NCBI GenBank assembly: GCA_017551025.1
Contig: JAFZNG010000001.1
Span: forward strand, 1-64,000
DNA length: 64,000 nt
Direction: 5' to 3'
Source of the DNA: Paludibacteraceae bacterium
GTDB lineage: Bacteria; Bacteroidota; Bacteroidia; Bacteroidales; Paludibacteraceae
The notes beneath the pieces are model-generated. The model was not told where the DNA came from. It worked only from the letters and a program-made list of their open reading frames with translations, and made no database searches. Shown piece by piece: positions 43,838 to 53,238 of the stretch (positions within the stretch are counted from its first letter, which is position 1; every line of letters starts with the position of its first letter). The position numbers and the translations under genes were made by a program.

Positions 43838-45778
43838 ATGAAAACATATAAATATATTGCATTGGCCATAGTGGCGATGATTTTTGCCGGCTGTGATTTC
43901 TTTGATTCGAAATCGCCGTCTGCCATGGATGCGCAGGCTGTCTATTCCAACGAGAATAGCGTAGAGCAAGTCATTGCCGGCGTATATGAGCAATTTGGTC
44001 AGGATAAGTCCTATCGCAACCGTCTGGCATGCGGCTATCAGGGTATGAATACCGATACCGAGCATGGTACCAAGAACTCGGGACGAGCCGACTGGAATAT
44101 CTATGCACTGACTCCGAGTAGCGGTGATCTGTCAACGGCTAACGGAAAAGACCCATGGGGGTATCTCAATACCGCCATCGAGCGTTGTAATTGTATCATC
44201 GAGGGTATCCAGCAGTATGGCGACACTACCTCCGCTAAGATGCGTTATATGCTCGGCGAGGCGTATTTCTTGCGCTCGTTCTGCTATCTGGAAATGGTGA
44301 AAATGTGGGGTGACGTACCCGCACGCTTTGTGTCGATTAGCAAGGATGAGGAGGGACTGAACCTGAAGAAGTCCGACCGTACTGACGTGCTCCGTCAGTT
44401 GCGTATCGACCTCAAGGAGGCTGCGCGTTTGATGCCTTGGTCCAAGGAGTGTCCGGGTATGGCGGCTAATTATACGGGTCGTCCCAGCCGTGGTGCTGCG
44501 CTGGCACTGCTGGCTCGCGTGGACTTGATGTATGCCGGTAAGGGTGTGCGTCCTGCTACCTGGCAAAACGGACCGGAATTCCTCGTAAGCGACGGTGCCC
44601 TGCGTGCCGAGCTGAATACCGAGGTGCTTTGGGCCTGCGCACAGATCCTCAACAATGCCGATGAGCAACGTAAGTTCCAATCCAACTACGAGGATATCTT
44701 CCGTAAGATATGTGCCGATGAGGTCAATTACTACAACTCGGAGGTGTTCTGGGAGATCCCGTTTGCGGACGGTAGTCGTGGACAAGTGCTCCAGTATAAC
44801 TGCACCAAAATGTCGGATGCTGTAGGCGGCTTGAAGAATAATGAGGGCGGCTCCAGCAACTCAGCTGTAGGTATCGTACCGACGCTGTATTATGATTACG
44901 AAGCGGCCGATGTACGTCGCGACGTGACGATGGCGCGTTATATCTGGGTATACGACGATGGTACTAAGTTCAATTCCGATGCCGAGAAAGTGGCACAGGC
45001 CTTCCCCGAGAAAGGTACGGATGCTAAGATCCTGTACCAGAAGAACCAGATGGTAGGTGATTGGTACGGCGCCAAATACCGCGTAGAGTGGATGACGCGC
45101 AATAGAACCGGTAATGACGACGGTATTAACTATCCGATTATTCGTTATGCCGACGTGCTGCTGATGGCGGCCGAGGCTTCTATCGGTGGTATCGGTGGTG
45201 ATATGCCGACGAATACCTACGGTATCAATGGCCAGGCATGCTTTGACCAGGTGCGTGCTCGTGCACACGCTTCGTCCAAGGACCTGACGATGGCGAACCT
45301 GCAAGAGGAACGCAAACTGGAGTTCACGGGTGAGTATATCCGTAAGTATGATCTCATGCGTTGGGGTATCTTGAAGGAGACGCTGCTGGCAGCTCACGAA
45401 CGTCTGGCACAGATGAACAACCACGAGGGTGAGTTCGCTGCGCTGAACGATAGTATCTACCTCAAGTATAAGTATGTAGGCGACGAGTATAGCTTCAGTT
45501 CGGATATCAAGGGCTTTGTGATCGACTCGGTCTATGGTCTGAACAAGGGTGAGACCGATGTACCGGCCTTCTATAACAAGGAGAACGGATGGATCAAGAC
45601 CTCGATTTATTCGGGTTCGTCCGGACGTGAATTGGCGCGCGACAACTATATGCTCTTTGATCCTGAGTATCCCGAGCGCCTGAACGGTCGTCAGTACTGG
45701 CCGATATTCGCTGTCAATGTAGGACAGTCTAACGGAACGCTTTGGAACGATTACGACTATACCGGCGCGGCCGAGTAA
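43838..45778 (+). CDS. SusD/RagB-type glycan-binding lipoprotein
   Basis: 646 residues with lipobox MIFAGCDFF. SusD-like TPR scaffold signatures include LGEAYFLRSFCYLEMVKMWG near 140 and the C-terminal RKLEFTGEYIRKYDLMRWG, with IRYADVLLMAAEAS between them. It forms a hinged lid on the SusC barrel and captures glycan. It is larger than typical (about 520-600). The gap from SusC is 25 bases, an operon. Confidence 0.94.
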   Translation: MKTYKYIALAIVAMIFAGCDFFDSKSPSAMDAQAVYSNENSVEQVIAGVYEQFGQDKSYRNRLACGYQGMNTDTEHGTKNSGRADWNIYALTPSSGDLSTANGKDPWGYLNTAIERCNCIIEGIQQYGDTTSAKMRYMLGEAYFLRSFCYLEMVKMWGDVPARFVSISKDEEGLNLKKSDRTDVLRQLRIDLKEAARLMPWSKECPGMAANYTGRPSRGAALALLARVDLMYAGKGVRPATWQNGPEFLVSDGALRAELNTEVLWACAQILNNADEQRKFQSNYEDIFRKICADEVNYYNSEVFWEIPFADGSRGQVLQYNCTKMSDAVGGLKNNEGGSSNSAVGIVPTLYYDYEAADVRRDVTMARYIWVYDDGTKFNSDAEKVAQAFPEKGTDAKILYQKNQMVGDWYGAKYRVEWMTRNRTGNDDGINYPIIRYADVLLMAAEASIGGIGGDMPTNTYGINGQACFDQVRARAHASSKDLTMANLQEERKLEFTGEYIRKYDLMRWGILKETLLAAHERLAQMNNHEGEFAALNDSIYLKYKYVGDEYSFSSDIKGFVIDSVYGLNKGETDVPAFYNKENGWIKTSIYSGSSGRELARDNYMLFDPEYPERLNGRQYWPIFAVNVGQSNGTLWNDYDYTGAAE

Positions 45779-45783
45779 ACGCT

Positions 45784-47232
45784 ATGCGAACCTATCGCTT
45801 GGCCATATGGGCTATCTGCATGCCGCTTTTGGTGAGCGCATGCCAACCTGTGGAGACTCCGGAGGAAACGAAGCTGGATCAGAATGCAGAGTTGGTGGCG
45901 GCATGCCGGCAGATACAAGGTGGAGGTGCGGCTGTCACCGGTGGTGACGGCGGCACCGTCTATCGGGTCAGCCGTCTGGACGATGTGACGGATCCGAATA
46001 CGGGTCTGCCTATGGCCGGTACGCTGCGCTATGCCGTCACGCAATCCGGTGCCCGACGTGTGATCTTTACCAAATCCGGCACGATCCACCTCAATAGTGA
46101 GTTGCGTATCAAAAATAGCAACCTTACTATCGACGGACAGTCTGCCCCGGGGGATGGTATCTGCCTGGCCGATTATCCGCTGGTGATCAATGCGGATAAC
46201 GTGATCGTGCGCTTTATCCGTGTGCGTCTGGGGGATGTGAGTAATACAGAGAGCGATGCCGTTTCGGTAAACAACTCCAAGGGCGTTGTACTCGATCATT
46301 TGAGTTGCTCCTGGTCGGTGGACGAATGCGTGAGTTGTTATGGCAATACCGATTTTACGCTCCAGTACTGCTTTATCACCGAGTCGCTTAAGAACTCGGT
46401 GCACGGCAAGGGTAGTCACGGCTACGGCGGTATATGGGGCGGAACGAATGCTACGTTCCATCACAACCTCTTGGCCCATCACGACTCGCGTAACCCGCGT
46501 TTCGACCATTCGTATGTCAATAATACCTGCTTCGGTCCGATCGATTATGTCAACAACGTAGTCTATAACTGGGGCGGTAACTCTACCTACGGCGGTGAGG
46601 GTTACAGCCAGGTGCGCAAGATCAACATGGTCAACAACTACTATAAGTACGGTCCGGCTACGAGCAAGAAGAACCGCTTGGTAGATCCTACCGTCAGTTG
46701 CTCTTTCTGCTCCGACGGCCATACCCTGATTCCCGGTAAGTTCTGGCTCGCGGGCAACTATATGTATGGCTCGTCAGAGGTGACGGCCGACAACTGGAAG
46801 GGCTCTACGGTTAACACCGCGGCTGTCAAGGCCACGGCCCGCTGGACCGAAGGCCTGACGCCGATGACGCATGAGCAGACCGCCGAACAAGCCTATGAGA
46901 CCGTGCTCGAGAAGGCCGGTTGCTCACTCCAGCGTGATGCCATCGACCAGCGTATAGCCGATGAGGTAAGAAACGGCACTTATACCTGCCGGGGCTCTAA
47001 TGGCTCGAAAAACGGCTTTATTGATACGCAGTCCGACGCAGGAGGATGGCCGGAACTGACAACGGGTACGATACCCGTCGATAGCGATTACGACGGTATA
47101 CCGGATGACTGGGAGGTCAGTTTCGGACTGGATCCTAAGGACGCAAATGATGCCCGTAAGATCAGTTTGGTTACCGGTCATACCAATCTGGATGTCTATA
47201 TGTGCTATTTGGTACGAAATTTGTATGAATAA
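45784..47232 (+). CDS. Pectate lyase (PL1 family) lipoprotein
   Basis: About 482 residues from the ATG at 45784, 5 bases after the SusD stop. The ORF extends upstream to an ATG at 45742, but the later start gives a proper lipoprotein signal (LLVSACQP). Parallel beta-helix motifs TGGDGGTVYRVSRLDD, LTIDGQSAPGDG, SWSVDECVSC and NPRFDHSYVNN match Bacteroidota PL1 lyases that cleave polygalacturonate by beta-elimination. A calcium-binding-like loop DSDYDGIPDDWE ends the protein. It is probably surface exposed and feeds the SusCD pair. Confidence 0.92.
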   Translation: MRTYRLAIWAICMPLLVSACQPVETPEETKLDQNAELVAACRQIQGGGAAVTGGDGGTVYRVSRLDDVTDPNTGLPMAGTLRYAVTQSGARRVIFTKSGTIHLNSELRIKNSNLTIDGQSAPGDGICLADYPLVINADNVIVRFIRVRLGDVSNTESDAVSVNNSKGVVLDHLSCSWSVDECVSCYGNTDFTLQYCFITESLKNSVHGKGSHGYGGIWGGTNATFHHNLLAHHDSRNPRFDHSYVNNTCFGPIDYVNNVVYNWGGNSTYGGEGYSQVRKINMVNNYYKYGPATSKKNRLVDPTVSCSFCSDGHTLIPGKFWLAGNYMYGSSEVTADNWKGSTVNTAAVKATARWTEGLTPMTHEQTAEQAYETVLEKAGCSLQRDAIDQRIADEVRNGTYTCRGSNGSKNGFIDTQSDAGGWPELTTGTIPVDSDYDGIPDDWEVSFGLDPKDANDARKISLVTGHTNLDVYMCYLVRNLYE

Positions 47233-47260
47233 TAATCAGTAGAATACATACCACGCAAAT

Positions 47261-48760
47261 ATGAAAAAAATAATGCTATCTATCGTGGCGCTGAGTGTGT
47301 CGCTTATGATGACGGCGGAGACCAAGTACTCGCACTATTATCAGAACCTGCCCTGCGCCGTAGAGGAGGTACGGGAGGTGGTGATCCCGGATTATACGGT
47401 GACGCTCACCGATTTCGGTGCCGTGGGTGACGGTCAGACCGATTGCTCCGAGGCATTTGCCCAGGCGCTCAAGCACCTCAAGAAGCAGGGGGGAGGCCAT
47501 CTTATCGTGCCCAACGGTACGTGGTTGACCGGTCCGATCAAGCTTATCAGCAATCTGGACCTGCATCTCGAGCCGCAGGCCACGATTCTTTTCTCGCCCA
47601 ATAAAGAACTTTACGTCCAGGCGTCCGACACGCTGCGTGACGGCTCTAAGAAGTGCCATGCTTGCGTGTATGGCTCGAAACTGGAGAACGTAGCGATTAC
47701 GGGTTACGGTACGCTGGACGGTCAGGGTATCTATTGGCGTCCGATCAAGCAGAAGAAAGTCAGCGAAGAAATCTGGAACGAAGTTCAGGAGATGGGCGGT
47801 GTATTGCGTCCGGACGGAAATAGCAAGAACTGGAAGATCTGGTATCCGTTTAACCTCCATAAGAAGTACGGTATACCCAATATTGCTAACGATCCGATTA
47901 TCCAGGAGAAGATGCGTCCGCACCTGGTGAATATCACTGATTCCCGCAACGTGCTCGTCGAGCATGTCCACCTGCTTAACTCGCCTAAGTTCCATCTCGT
48001 GCCCACGCGCGTGCAAAACCTTATTATAGATGGCGTAAATATCCGCTGCCCGCATTGGGCACAAAACGGCGACGCGATGGACCCGGGTAATATCCAGGTG
48101 GCGCTGATCGTCAACTGTAATATCTCCTGCGGCGACGACGGTATTTGTATGAAGGGTGGTGTAGGCCAGAAAGGCGTTGATGCCGGTCCGCAGCGCGACT
48201 TCCTCATCTGCCGCGATACGGTCTATCGTGCCCACGGCGGATTCGTGATCGGTTCCGAGTTCTCGGGCGGTATGCAGCGCCTGGTAGTCAAGGACTGCTT
48301 CTTCGACGGTACGGATATCGGTTGCCGCTTCAAATCGGCACCGGGTCGTGGCGGCTGGTGCGAAGACATCTATTGCCAGGATTTGATTATGAAGAATATC
48401 GTGGAGTCTGCTATCCTCATCTCGTCCGGTTATGCGGATAAGGGTGCCGGCGTGAGTGCTACGGATAGCGACAACAAGGAAGCTTTCTTCCCCGACTGGT
48501 CGAATATCACGTTCCGCAATATTACCTGTATCGGTAGCAAGCAGGCCGTAGATATCCAGGGACTCAAGGGCAAACCGGTGCATAATATCCTCTTCGATGA
48601 AGTGACCATCATTGGCAATAAGAAGGGTATTAAGATGGAGTATGCCGAGGATATTAAGTTTACCAACTGTAATATCAACCCCAAACCGATGCCGGTAGAG
48701 GAGTATAAGAAATGCAAAAACATCCGCTACAACGGTCAGGACCCTGATGCGGCGGAATAA
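47261..48760 (+). CDS. GH28 polygalacturonase
   Basis: 499 residues with a short signal peptide (to about MTAET). GH28 right-handed beta-helix signatures are DFGAVGDGQTDCSEAF, GTLDGQG and the catalytic set Asp271/Asp274 (NGDAMDPGN), Asp292-Asp293 (GDDGICMK), His325 (AHGGFVIGSE) and RFK. It hydrolyses alpha-1,4-galacturonan, probably as a periplasmic exo-acting partner of PL1. It is the last gene of the locus; no unsaturated galacturonyl hydrolase or methylesterase is present nearby, and no hybrid two-component or AraC regulator. Confidence 0.93.
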   Translation: MKKIMLSIVALSVSLMMTAETKYSHYYQNLPCAVEEVREVVIPDYTVTLTDFGAVGDGQTDCSEAFAQALKHLKKQGGGHLIVPNGTWLTGPIKLISNLDLHLEPQATILFSPNKELYVQASDTLRDGSKKCHACVYGSKLENVAITGYGTLDGQGIYWRPIKQKKVSEEIWNEVQEMGGVLRPDGNSKNWKIWYPFNLHKKYGIPNIANDPIIQEKMRPHLVNITDSRNVLVEHVHLLNSPKFHLVPTRVQNLIIDGVNIRCPHWAQNGDAMDPGNIQVALIVNCNISCGDDGICMKGGVGQKGVDAGPQRDFLICRDTVYRAHGGFVIGSEFSGGMQRLVVKDCFFDGTDIGCRFKSAPGRGGWCEDIYCQDLIMKNIVESAILISSGYADKGAGVSATDSDNKEAFFPDWSNITFRNITCIGSKQAVDIQGLKGKPVHNILFDEVTIIGNKKGIKMEYAEDIKFTNCNINPKPMPVEEYKKCKNIRYNGQDPDAAE

Positions 48761-48795
48761 AAAATCAAAAAATCTACATTTTTCGGCAAAAAATA

Positions 48796-48827
48796 CTTGC
48801 TTGTTTGCGAAAAAAGCAGTAATTTTG
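48796..48827 (+). promoter_or_regulatory. Promoter of the 241-residue secreted protein
   Basis: CTTG, 20 bases with an A-tract, then TAATTTTG. It is 51 bases before the ATG. Confidence 0.75.
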
Positions 48828-48877
48828 CAGCGTGAAATAATCTGAAACAACAATAATAATTAAAAACGCAACAAATT

Positions 48878-49603
48878 ATGAAGAAATTTTTCCTCTTCGT
48901 GGCTGCTGTTGCAGCTTTGACGGTTAACGCACAAAATGTCGTTGTACTGTCTGATGTAGCTAACTACATCGATTTCCAGGCGCTCAGCCAGTCTGACGCT
49001 GCCATGACTGCGCACACTGTTACCAGTACCGCTCCGTACGAATTGGCTAACGGTACCAAGTTGGTAGGTTATGTTAATTCTGAGGGTAAAGAGGCTGAAA
49101 ATAAGTGGAATGTAAAGGAGGGTTACAACACCACGATGCAGACCCCGACTTGGGAAGGTGTTGACTCGCTGAAGGTAGGTACGATGTTCCGTGCTGCTTC
49201 GGGTACGACTATTGAGCTCGGTGCTTTCAAGACCAAAGCTGCAGGTGACCTCGTTATTTACTATCAGCCGAACGGTGATAGCGAGCGCGGTGTAGAGGTG
49301 TATGTTTACAACGAACTCGTAACCGGTACTGACTTGACCGGTAGCGGCGTTAAGAGCAACAACATCCGTCCGGCTTACGCTGGTAAGATTACGCTGCCGG
49401 CTGGCTCGTACGATGCAGGTGACGTAGTTATCAAATTGGTGACCAACACCAGCAACATCTTCGGTGTTCGCATTGAGCAACTCCAAGGCGCTGGTATCAG
49501 CAACACCAAGATTGGTAACAAGGCTGTTAAGATCTTCGAGAACGGTCAACTCGTTATCATCAAGAACGGCGTACGCTACAACGCTATCGGTGTTAAACTC
49601 TAA
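48878..49603 (+). CDS. Secreted protein with short C-terminal tail motif
   Basis: 241 residues. The signal peptide (MKKFFLFVAAVAALTVNAQ) is followed by a single beta-rich domain of about 190 residues that I do not recognise; it could be a carbohydrate-binding-like sandwich. The last 26 residues, KIFENGQLVIIKNGVRYNAI-GVKL, match the tails of three larger proteins downstream. Codon use is very even and the gene has its own promoter and terminator, suggesting strong expression. Whether it binds glycans from the adjacent pectin locus is speculation. Confidence 0.8.
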   Translation: MKKFFLFVAAVAALTVNAQNVVVLSDVANYIDFQALSQSDAAMTAHTVTSTAPYELANGTKLVGYVNSEGKEAENKWNVKEGYNTTMQTPTWEGVDSLKVGTMFRAASGTTIELGAFKTKAAGDLVIYYQPNGDSERGVEVYVYNELVTGTDLTGSGVKSNNIRPAYAGKITLPAGSYDAGDVVIKLVTNTSNIFGVRIEQLQGAGISNTKIGNKAVKIFENGQLVIIKNGVRYNAIGVKL

Positions 49604-49623
49604 GCAATTTTTGCTAATTTGAT

Positions 49624-49664
49624 AAAAATATCTCACATGCATTTGCGCATGTGAGATATTTTTT
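49624..49664 (+). terminator. Terminator overlapping next promoter
   Basis: AATATCTCACATGC (49627-49640) pairs perfectly with GCATGTGAGATATT (49647-49660), loop ATTTGC, followed by four T residues. It ends the 241-residue protein gene. Confidence 0.92.
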
Positions 49665-49673
49665 GTACCTTTG
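49642..49673 (+). promoter_or_regulatory. Promoter with -33 box in terminator loop
   Basis: TTTG (49642-49645), 20 bases, then TACCTTTG (49666-49673). The -33 box lies inside the hairpin loop of the preceding terminator. Confidence 0.85.
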
Positions 49674-49683
49674 CACCGAAATT

Positions 49684-49709
49684 ACAATACACCATACACT
49701 ATACACTAT
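49684..49709. repeat. Family F repeat (ACACCATACACTATACACTA)
   Basis: Three copies of ATACACTA/ATACACCA end at the ATG of the next gene. Confidence 0.75.
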
Positions 49710-50106
49710 GATTTCGCATCTGATTCCGTTTCGGTGGGCGCAGTACCGCAATGGTGAGATCGTCTATGACGACGAGGCGCAAATCCGGTTGACCGACCAG
49801 CAGATCGGTCATATCGCTGATTATATCCGCAAGGGCTACAACTCCTGCATGGTAGAGGACTTGCCCGATGGCATCTACGATATGTTTGAGGATGCGGCCC
49901 ACGAAGCACTCACGGTGGCTATTCGTGACGGGCGCACCGAGTATCGCGACGACGATGAGTTCGCCCCTCAGATGGACCTGCCGCTGCCGTTGTTGCGGCT
50001 GTTACCCAAAAGCGTACTGCGTGAACTGGATGCGGAAGATATGTTTGAGTTCTATGAGGTGAACTCGTGGGAGGAGTTGTTCCGCTCGGATAAAATCGGA
50101 GAATGA
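49708..50106 (+). CDS. Hypothetical acidic cytoplasmic protein
   Basis: 132 residues from the ATG at 49708, the first ATG beyond the promoter leader and the repeat. No signal peptide or membrane segment is present. It is acidic with many Asp/Glu/Tyr residues (DDEAQIRLTDQQIGHIADYI, DLPDGIYDMFEDAAHEA). I do not recognise the family. It overlaps the next gene by 4 bases and seems to lead a three-gene operon. Confidence 0.75.
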   Translation: MISHLIPFRWAQYRNGEIVYDDEAQIRLTDQQIGHIADYIRKGYNSCMVEDLPDGIYDMFEDAAHEALTVAIRDGRTEYRDDDEFAPQMDLPLPLLRLLPKSVLRELDAEDMFEFYEVNSWEELFRSDKIGE

Positions 50107-50576
50107 AGCGCTTGTTCGGAATATTGCTGCTCTGCCTGCTGGCCGTTTTTGCCCGCGCCGAGATGAAGCCCAACTTCATCGACTACCTGCTTTCGGATGA
50201 TCGCTACGAGCAGGTGGTGCGTATCGCGACGCGCGAACTGGAGCGCCATCCTAAGGACGGACGCCTCTATACCCAGCGTGCAACGGCGTATCTCCAGCTA
50301 AACGAACTATCGCTGGCGGTCAACGACCTTAGCAGCGCGATTCGTTATTACAAGACGGCGGATAAGTCGCGTGCCGACCTGTATCGCATGCGCGGCGTAC
50401 TGTATGAGTATCTGGAGCAGCCGAAGCTGGCGCTACGCGACTACAGTCGCCTGATTCGTCTCTGCCCGGACTCGCCGGAGGGGTATCAGTTGCGCGGCGA
50501 CTTGTATATGGAGATCGGACAACCCGCCAAAGCTAAGAAAGACTACGAGAAACAAAAACTATATGAGAAAAATTAA
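50103..50576 (+). CDS. TPR-repeat secreted protein
   Basis: 157 residues. A signal peptide (LFGILLLCLLAVFARA) is followed by about three TPR units (YTQRATAYLQLNELSLAVND, RADLYRMRGVLYEYLEQPKL, YQLRGDLYMEIGQPAKAKKD). It is probably a periplasmic protein-protein interaction scaffold. It overlaps its neighbours on both sides (4 and 14 bases), so all three genes are co-translated. No specific function can be given. Confidence 0.82.
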   Translation: MKRLFGILLLCLLAVFARAEMKPNFIDYLLSDDRYEQVVRIATRELERHPKDGRLYTQRATAYLQLNELSLAVNDLSSAIRYYKTADKSRADLYRMRGVLYEYLEQPKLALRDYSRLIRLCPDSPEGYQLRGDLYMEIGQPAKAKKDYEKQKLYEKN

Positions 50577-51507
50577 CTTTTTGCTATTCCTTCTGCCGGT
50601 CGTGCTGTGCGTCAGTTGTGGTGGCCCGGTAGAGACTGCCAAACCGGAGAGTGATACGATCGTAGGTCGCAACGTGGTCATCATGGACCAGGATCGCGGT
50701 CAGACGCTCGTCTTCTACAACGGCTACGATTCTATCGGTATCTACCAGCAGCCTGGCGACAGCTTGCCGATTATGCGTCTGCCGGTGGGGCGGGTGTATC
50801 ACGTGATCGTGCGTAATATAGAGGACGGCTGGTGTATCCTGGATAGTCTCCAGGGTGATCAGTTGTCGCTCACGATCGGTAAGTATATGCGTATGCAGGA
50901 TATAGTCAGCCCGACGCGCATCCTTACTTCGCAGATGATCTATGGCGACAATGCGCTGACGCAACCTCTCTCCGAGGGAACGCGGGCGATGTATGATATA
51001 CTGATAGGAGATAGTATCTCGAATTTTATCCAGCCGCTGCGTACGGATAAGCCGCTGGCGCTGTATGCCCATCCGAGGGCTCGTCGTGCGCAGACCAAAT
51101 TGGCGCTCGAGGGGTATCAGTGGCATGCCGTGCTGGGGGATGCTGACCAGGGTTGGTTCCGACTGGTGAGCCTGCGCCTAATGGACGAATACGGTTACTC
51201 GATCGAGGTGCCGCTACCAGCTTTTGCGGATTCTACTCAAACGGATTATTATATCCAGTCTTCGGCTTTGCTGGAGGCAGAGATTCCGGCCTGTGTGGAG
51301 ATCAATCTATATAGCAAACCCGATAAGTCCTCGCGTCCGGTCTTCCACGAGGCGGCACGCAGCAATGCGGATGCCGAGTCGTGCAAAGACGCTACGGTGG
51401 TGCAGATCCGTCAGAAACAAGGCGGCTGGGTACAGATGCGCTGCCACGGTCGCACGGGTTGGGGCGAAGAGTTCCTGGTGGATTACAATCCCTTCGGCGA
51501 CCTCTAA
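50563..51507 (+). CDS. Lipoprotein with SH3-like repeats
   Basis: 314 residues with lipobox VLCVSCGG. Three segments resemble bacterial SH3 folds: IYQQPGDSLPIMRLPVGRVY...DGWCIL, ALYAHPRARRAQTKLALEGY...QGWFRL, and NLYSKPDKSSRPVFHEAAR...GGWVQM with a closing GRTGWGEEFL. Such folds bind peptidoglycan stems or protein ligands. Together with the TPR protein it may form an envelope complex. The assignment rests on pattern only. Confidence 0.65.
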   Translation: MRKINFLLFLLPVVLCVSCGGPVETAKPESDTIVGRNVVIMDQDRGQTLVFYNGYDSIGIYQQPGDSLPIMRLPVGRVYHVIVRNIEDGWCILDSLQGDQLSLTIGKYMRMQDIVSPTRILTSQMIYGDNALTQPLSEGTRAMYDILIGDSISNFIQPLRTDKPLALYAHPRARRAQTKLALEGYQWHAVLGDADQGWFRLVSLRLMDEYGYSIEVPLPAFADSTQTDYYIQSSALLEAEIPACVEINLYSKPDKSSRPVFHEAARSNADAESCKDATVVQIRQKQGGWVQMRCHGRTGWGEEFLVDYNPFGDL

Positions 51508-51546
51508 CCCTCACCTATCACCCATAACCGATAACCGCTCACCGTT
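51508..51546. repeat. Family E repeat (CTCACCGATAACCGCTCACC type)
   Basis: CCCTCACCTATCACCCATAA, CCGATAACCG and CTCACCGTTA units lie between two convergent genes. The same wording occurs within a coding region at 59336. Confidence 0.85.
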
Positions 51547-53080
51547 ATTTTCCAATAGCTTGCACACGCTGCTCAAAGGTGTCTCGATCACCTAGGGCAG
51601 CGTTTTTCATCTTCACGCGGTAGTTGCTGATCGTGTTGGGACTGTAGCAGAGCAGTTCGGCGATCTTGGCCGAGCTGGTGATGCCCAGTAGGATGAGGGC
51701 GAAGATACGCATCTCGATGGTCATGCGCTCGCCGGGTTTGGGCGTGAGTCGTGCCTCGGGTTTGAGCAGGGCGTTGAAGTCCTCTACGAAGCTGCCGTAG
51801 AGCGAGAGGAAGGTATCGTCGAAGGCGCGGTAGAAATTATCCATCTCGCGATCCATAAATCCGGCGGGGTCTTTCTCGCCTGCCTTGCGGGCCATGGTGG
51901 TGAGTCGGCGGATATAGTCGCTATATACCTCCAGGTAGCGGCATATATACTGCTCCTTAACCTGATCGGCCTCCTTGAGTTGGCGGTTGATGGTACGTTG
52001 CTCTTCGTTCATGGCTTTCATCTCGCGGTTGAGCGCATGCAGTCGGCGGTTTTGGCGCATGGCGAGGATAACGCCGATAACGATGAGTATGAATAGCACG
52101 GCCAGCGTGAGTAGGGCGATGACGAGTTTTACGGACGATTTATGTAGCTCCTGTTCGTAACTGCTGGCGATCTCGTGGCCCAGCACGTAGGTCTGTATAA
52201 ATCGCGTCGGGGCATTGAAGAACGAGGCGTTGGTGAGCGAGTAGTCGCTGTAGCGATAGGCGCGTTCCAGATCGCCGGCTTCGAAGCGCTCTTTAGCTAC
52301 GAGCCACGAGGATCCGTTGTCCGTGATGCCCTGCCGCGCATCGGAGATAGCCGAGCGTGTGAGCCACTCCAGGCTCTCGCGCTCTTTGCCCATCTGCTCG
52401 TAGAGTATGGCGCGGCTGTAGGCCTCGATGGCGTAGCGGTGGCTCCATTGCACGAGGCGCGAGAGGATCGTATCGTTGACCTGTAGCGCGAGGGGGATGT
52501 TGTCGTCGTCCATGGCGCGCAGGAACTCGTAGCGCAGGCGTATATCGGTGTTGCCGGATGCCTGGCGCTGCATCTCGTGGAGCAGCGAGTCGTAGTACAA
52601 CTCGGCGGTAGCCAGCAGTTCTTCGCGTAGCGTCGGTATGAGGGCCGAGTTGGCAGCTTCGGTATGCAGACGCCATACGGCTTCGAGCCAGTCGACACGC
52701 AGACTGTCGGGCACGTCCTCTACGTAGCTCAGCAGCGACAGTCCGCCGCCGTACTTACCGATCGACGAGGAGAGTTGTACGAGTCCCATGTAGGCTTGTG
52801 AGCGGTAGGGTTCGTCGGCCCGGATGAGTTGTAGGTACCATGTGCGGGCACTATCGCTCTGGAAATATTGATACTCGCGGGCGATGCGCAGCTGCAGGGC
52901 TTTGGTCATCGGGTGGACGCTTTTGAGCGAGTCGATATACTGCTGATGACGGTCGAGATATTCGGCAGATTGCTTCACGTCCTCATCCAGCATGAGGAAT
53001 AGCGAGTCGAGCGTAGAGAGTGCCGATGCGCTGAGTGATGCGGCGATCAGGAGCACGGTGAGAAATGAGCGTTTAAGCAT
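51545..53080 (-). CDS. DUF6377-type membrane regulator (TPR, TM, LuxR-like HTH)
   Basis: 511 residues. A signal peptide is followed by a helical, TPR-like periplasmic region (about 25-310), one transmembrane helix (about 325-345), a cytoplasmic coiled coil and a C-terminal LuxR-like HTH (ILLGITSSAKIAELLCYSPN, TISNYRVKMK). The pattern LDSLFLMLDEDVKQSAEYLD fits the DUF6377 family of Bacteroidota. It is presumably a membrane-bound transcription factor sensing an envelope signal. Possible targets are the neighbouring secreted-protein genes or the pectin locus, which has no other regulator in view. Confidence 0.82.
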   Translation of the reverse strand: MLKRSFLTVLLIAASLSASALSTLDSLFLMLDEDVKQSAEYLDRHQQYIDSLKSVHPMTKALQLRIAREYQYFQSDSARTWYLQLIRADEPYRSQAYMGLVQLSSSIGKYGGGLSLLSYVEDVPDSLRVDWLEAVWRLHTEAANSALIPTLREELLATAELYYDSLLHEMQRQASGNTDIRLRYEFLRAMDDDNIPLALQVNDTILSRLVQWSHRYAIEAYSRAILYEQMGKERESLEWLTRSAISDARQGITDNGSSWLVAKERFEAGDLERAYRYSDYSLTNASFFNAPTRFIQTYVLGHEIASSYEQELHKSSVKLVIALLTLAVLFILIVIGVILAMRQNRRLHALNREMKAMNEEQRTINRQLKEADQVKEQYICRYLEVYSDYIRRLTTMARKAGEKDPAGFMDREMDNFYRAFDDTFLSLYGSFVEDFNALLKPEARLTPKPGERMTIEMRIFALILLGITSSAKIAELLCYSPNTISNYRVKMKNAALGDRDTFEQRVQAIGK

Positions 53081-53101
53081 GGTGTGTTAAAAATTTTGGT
53101 G

Positions 53102-53133
53102 CAAAGGTACAACTTTTTTCTGAAATACGCAAA
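53102..53133 (-). promoter_or_regulatory. Promoter of the DUF6377 regulator gene
   Basis: On the minus strand: TTTG, 20 bases with an A-tract, then TACCTTTG, 22 bases before the ATG. Confidence 0.85.
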
Positions 53134-53238
53134 TATTTTACGTACTTTTTTTTACTTTTCTAAAAACTTAAGGTGCTTATTATCAGTCGTGTGGTATATA
53201 CTCTAATGTACTTTTGTGTTGTATAACATGTGCAGATG

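Noticed and set aside
45742-45783. Upstream start of the pectate lyase
   Set aside because: It overlaps the SusD coding end and would bury the lipoprotein signal; the ATG at 45784 fits.
47276-48853. 525-residue open frame antisense to the GH28 gene
   Set aside because: Low-complexity His/Arg/Ile-rich translation opposite a clear polygalacturonase.
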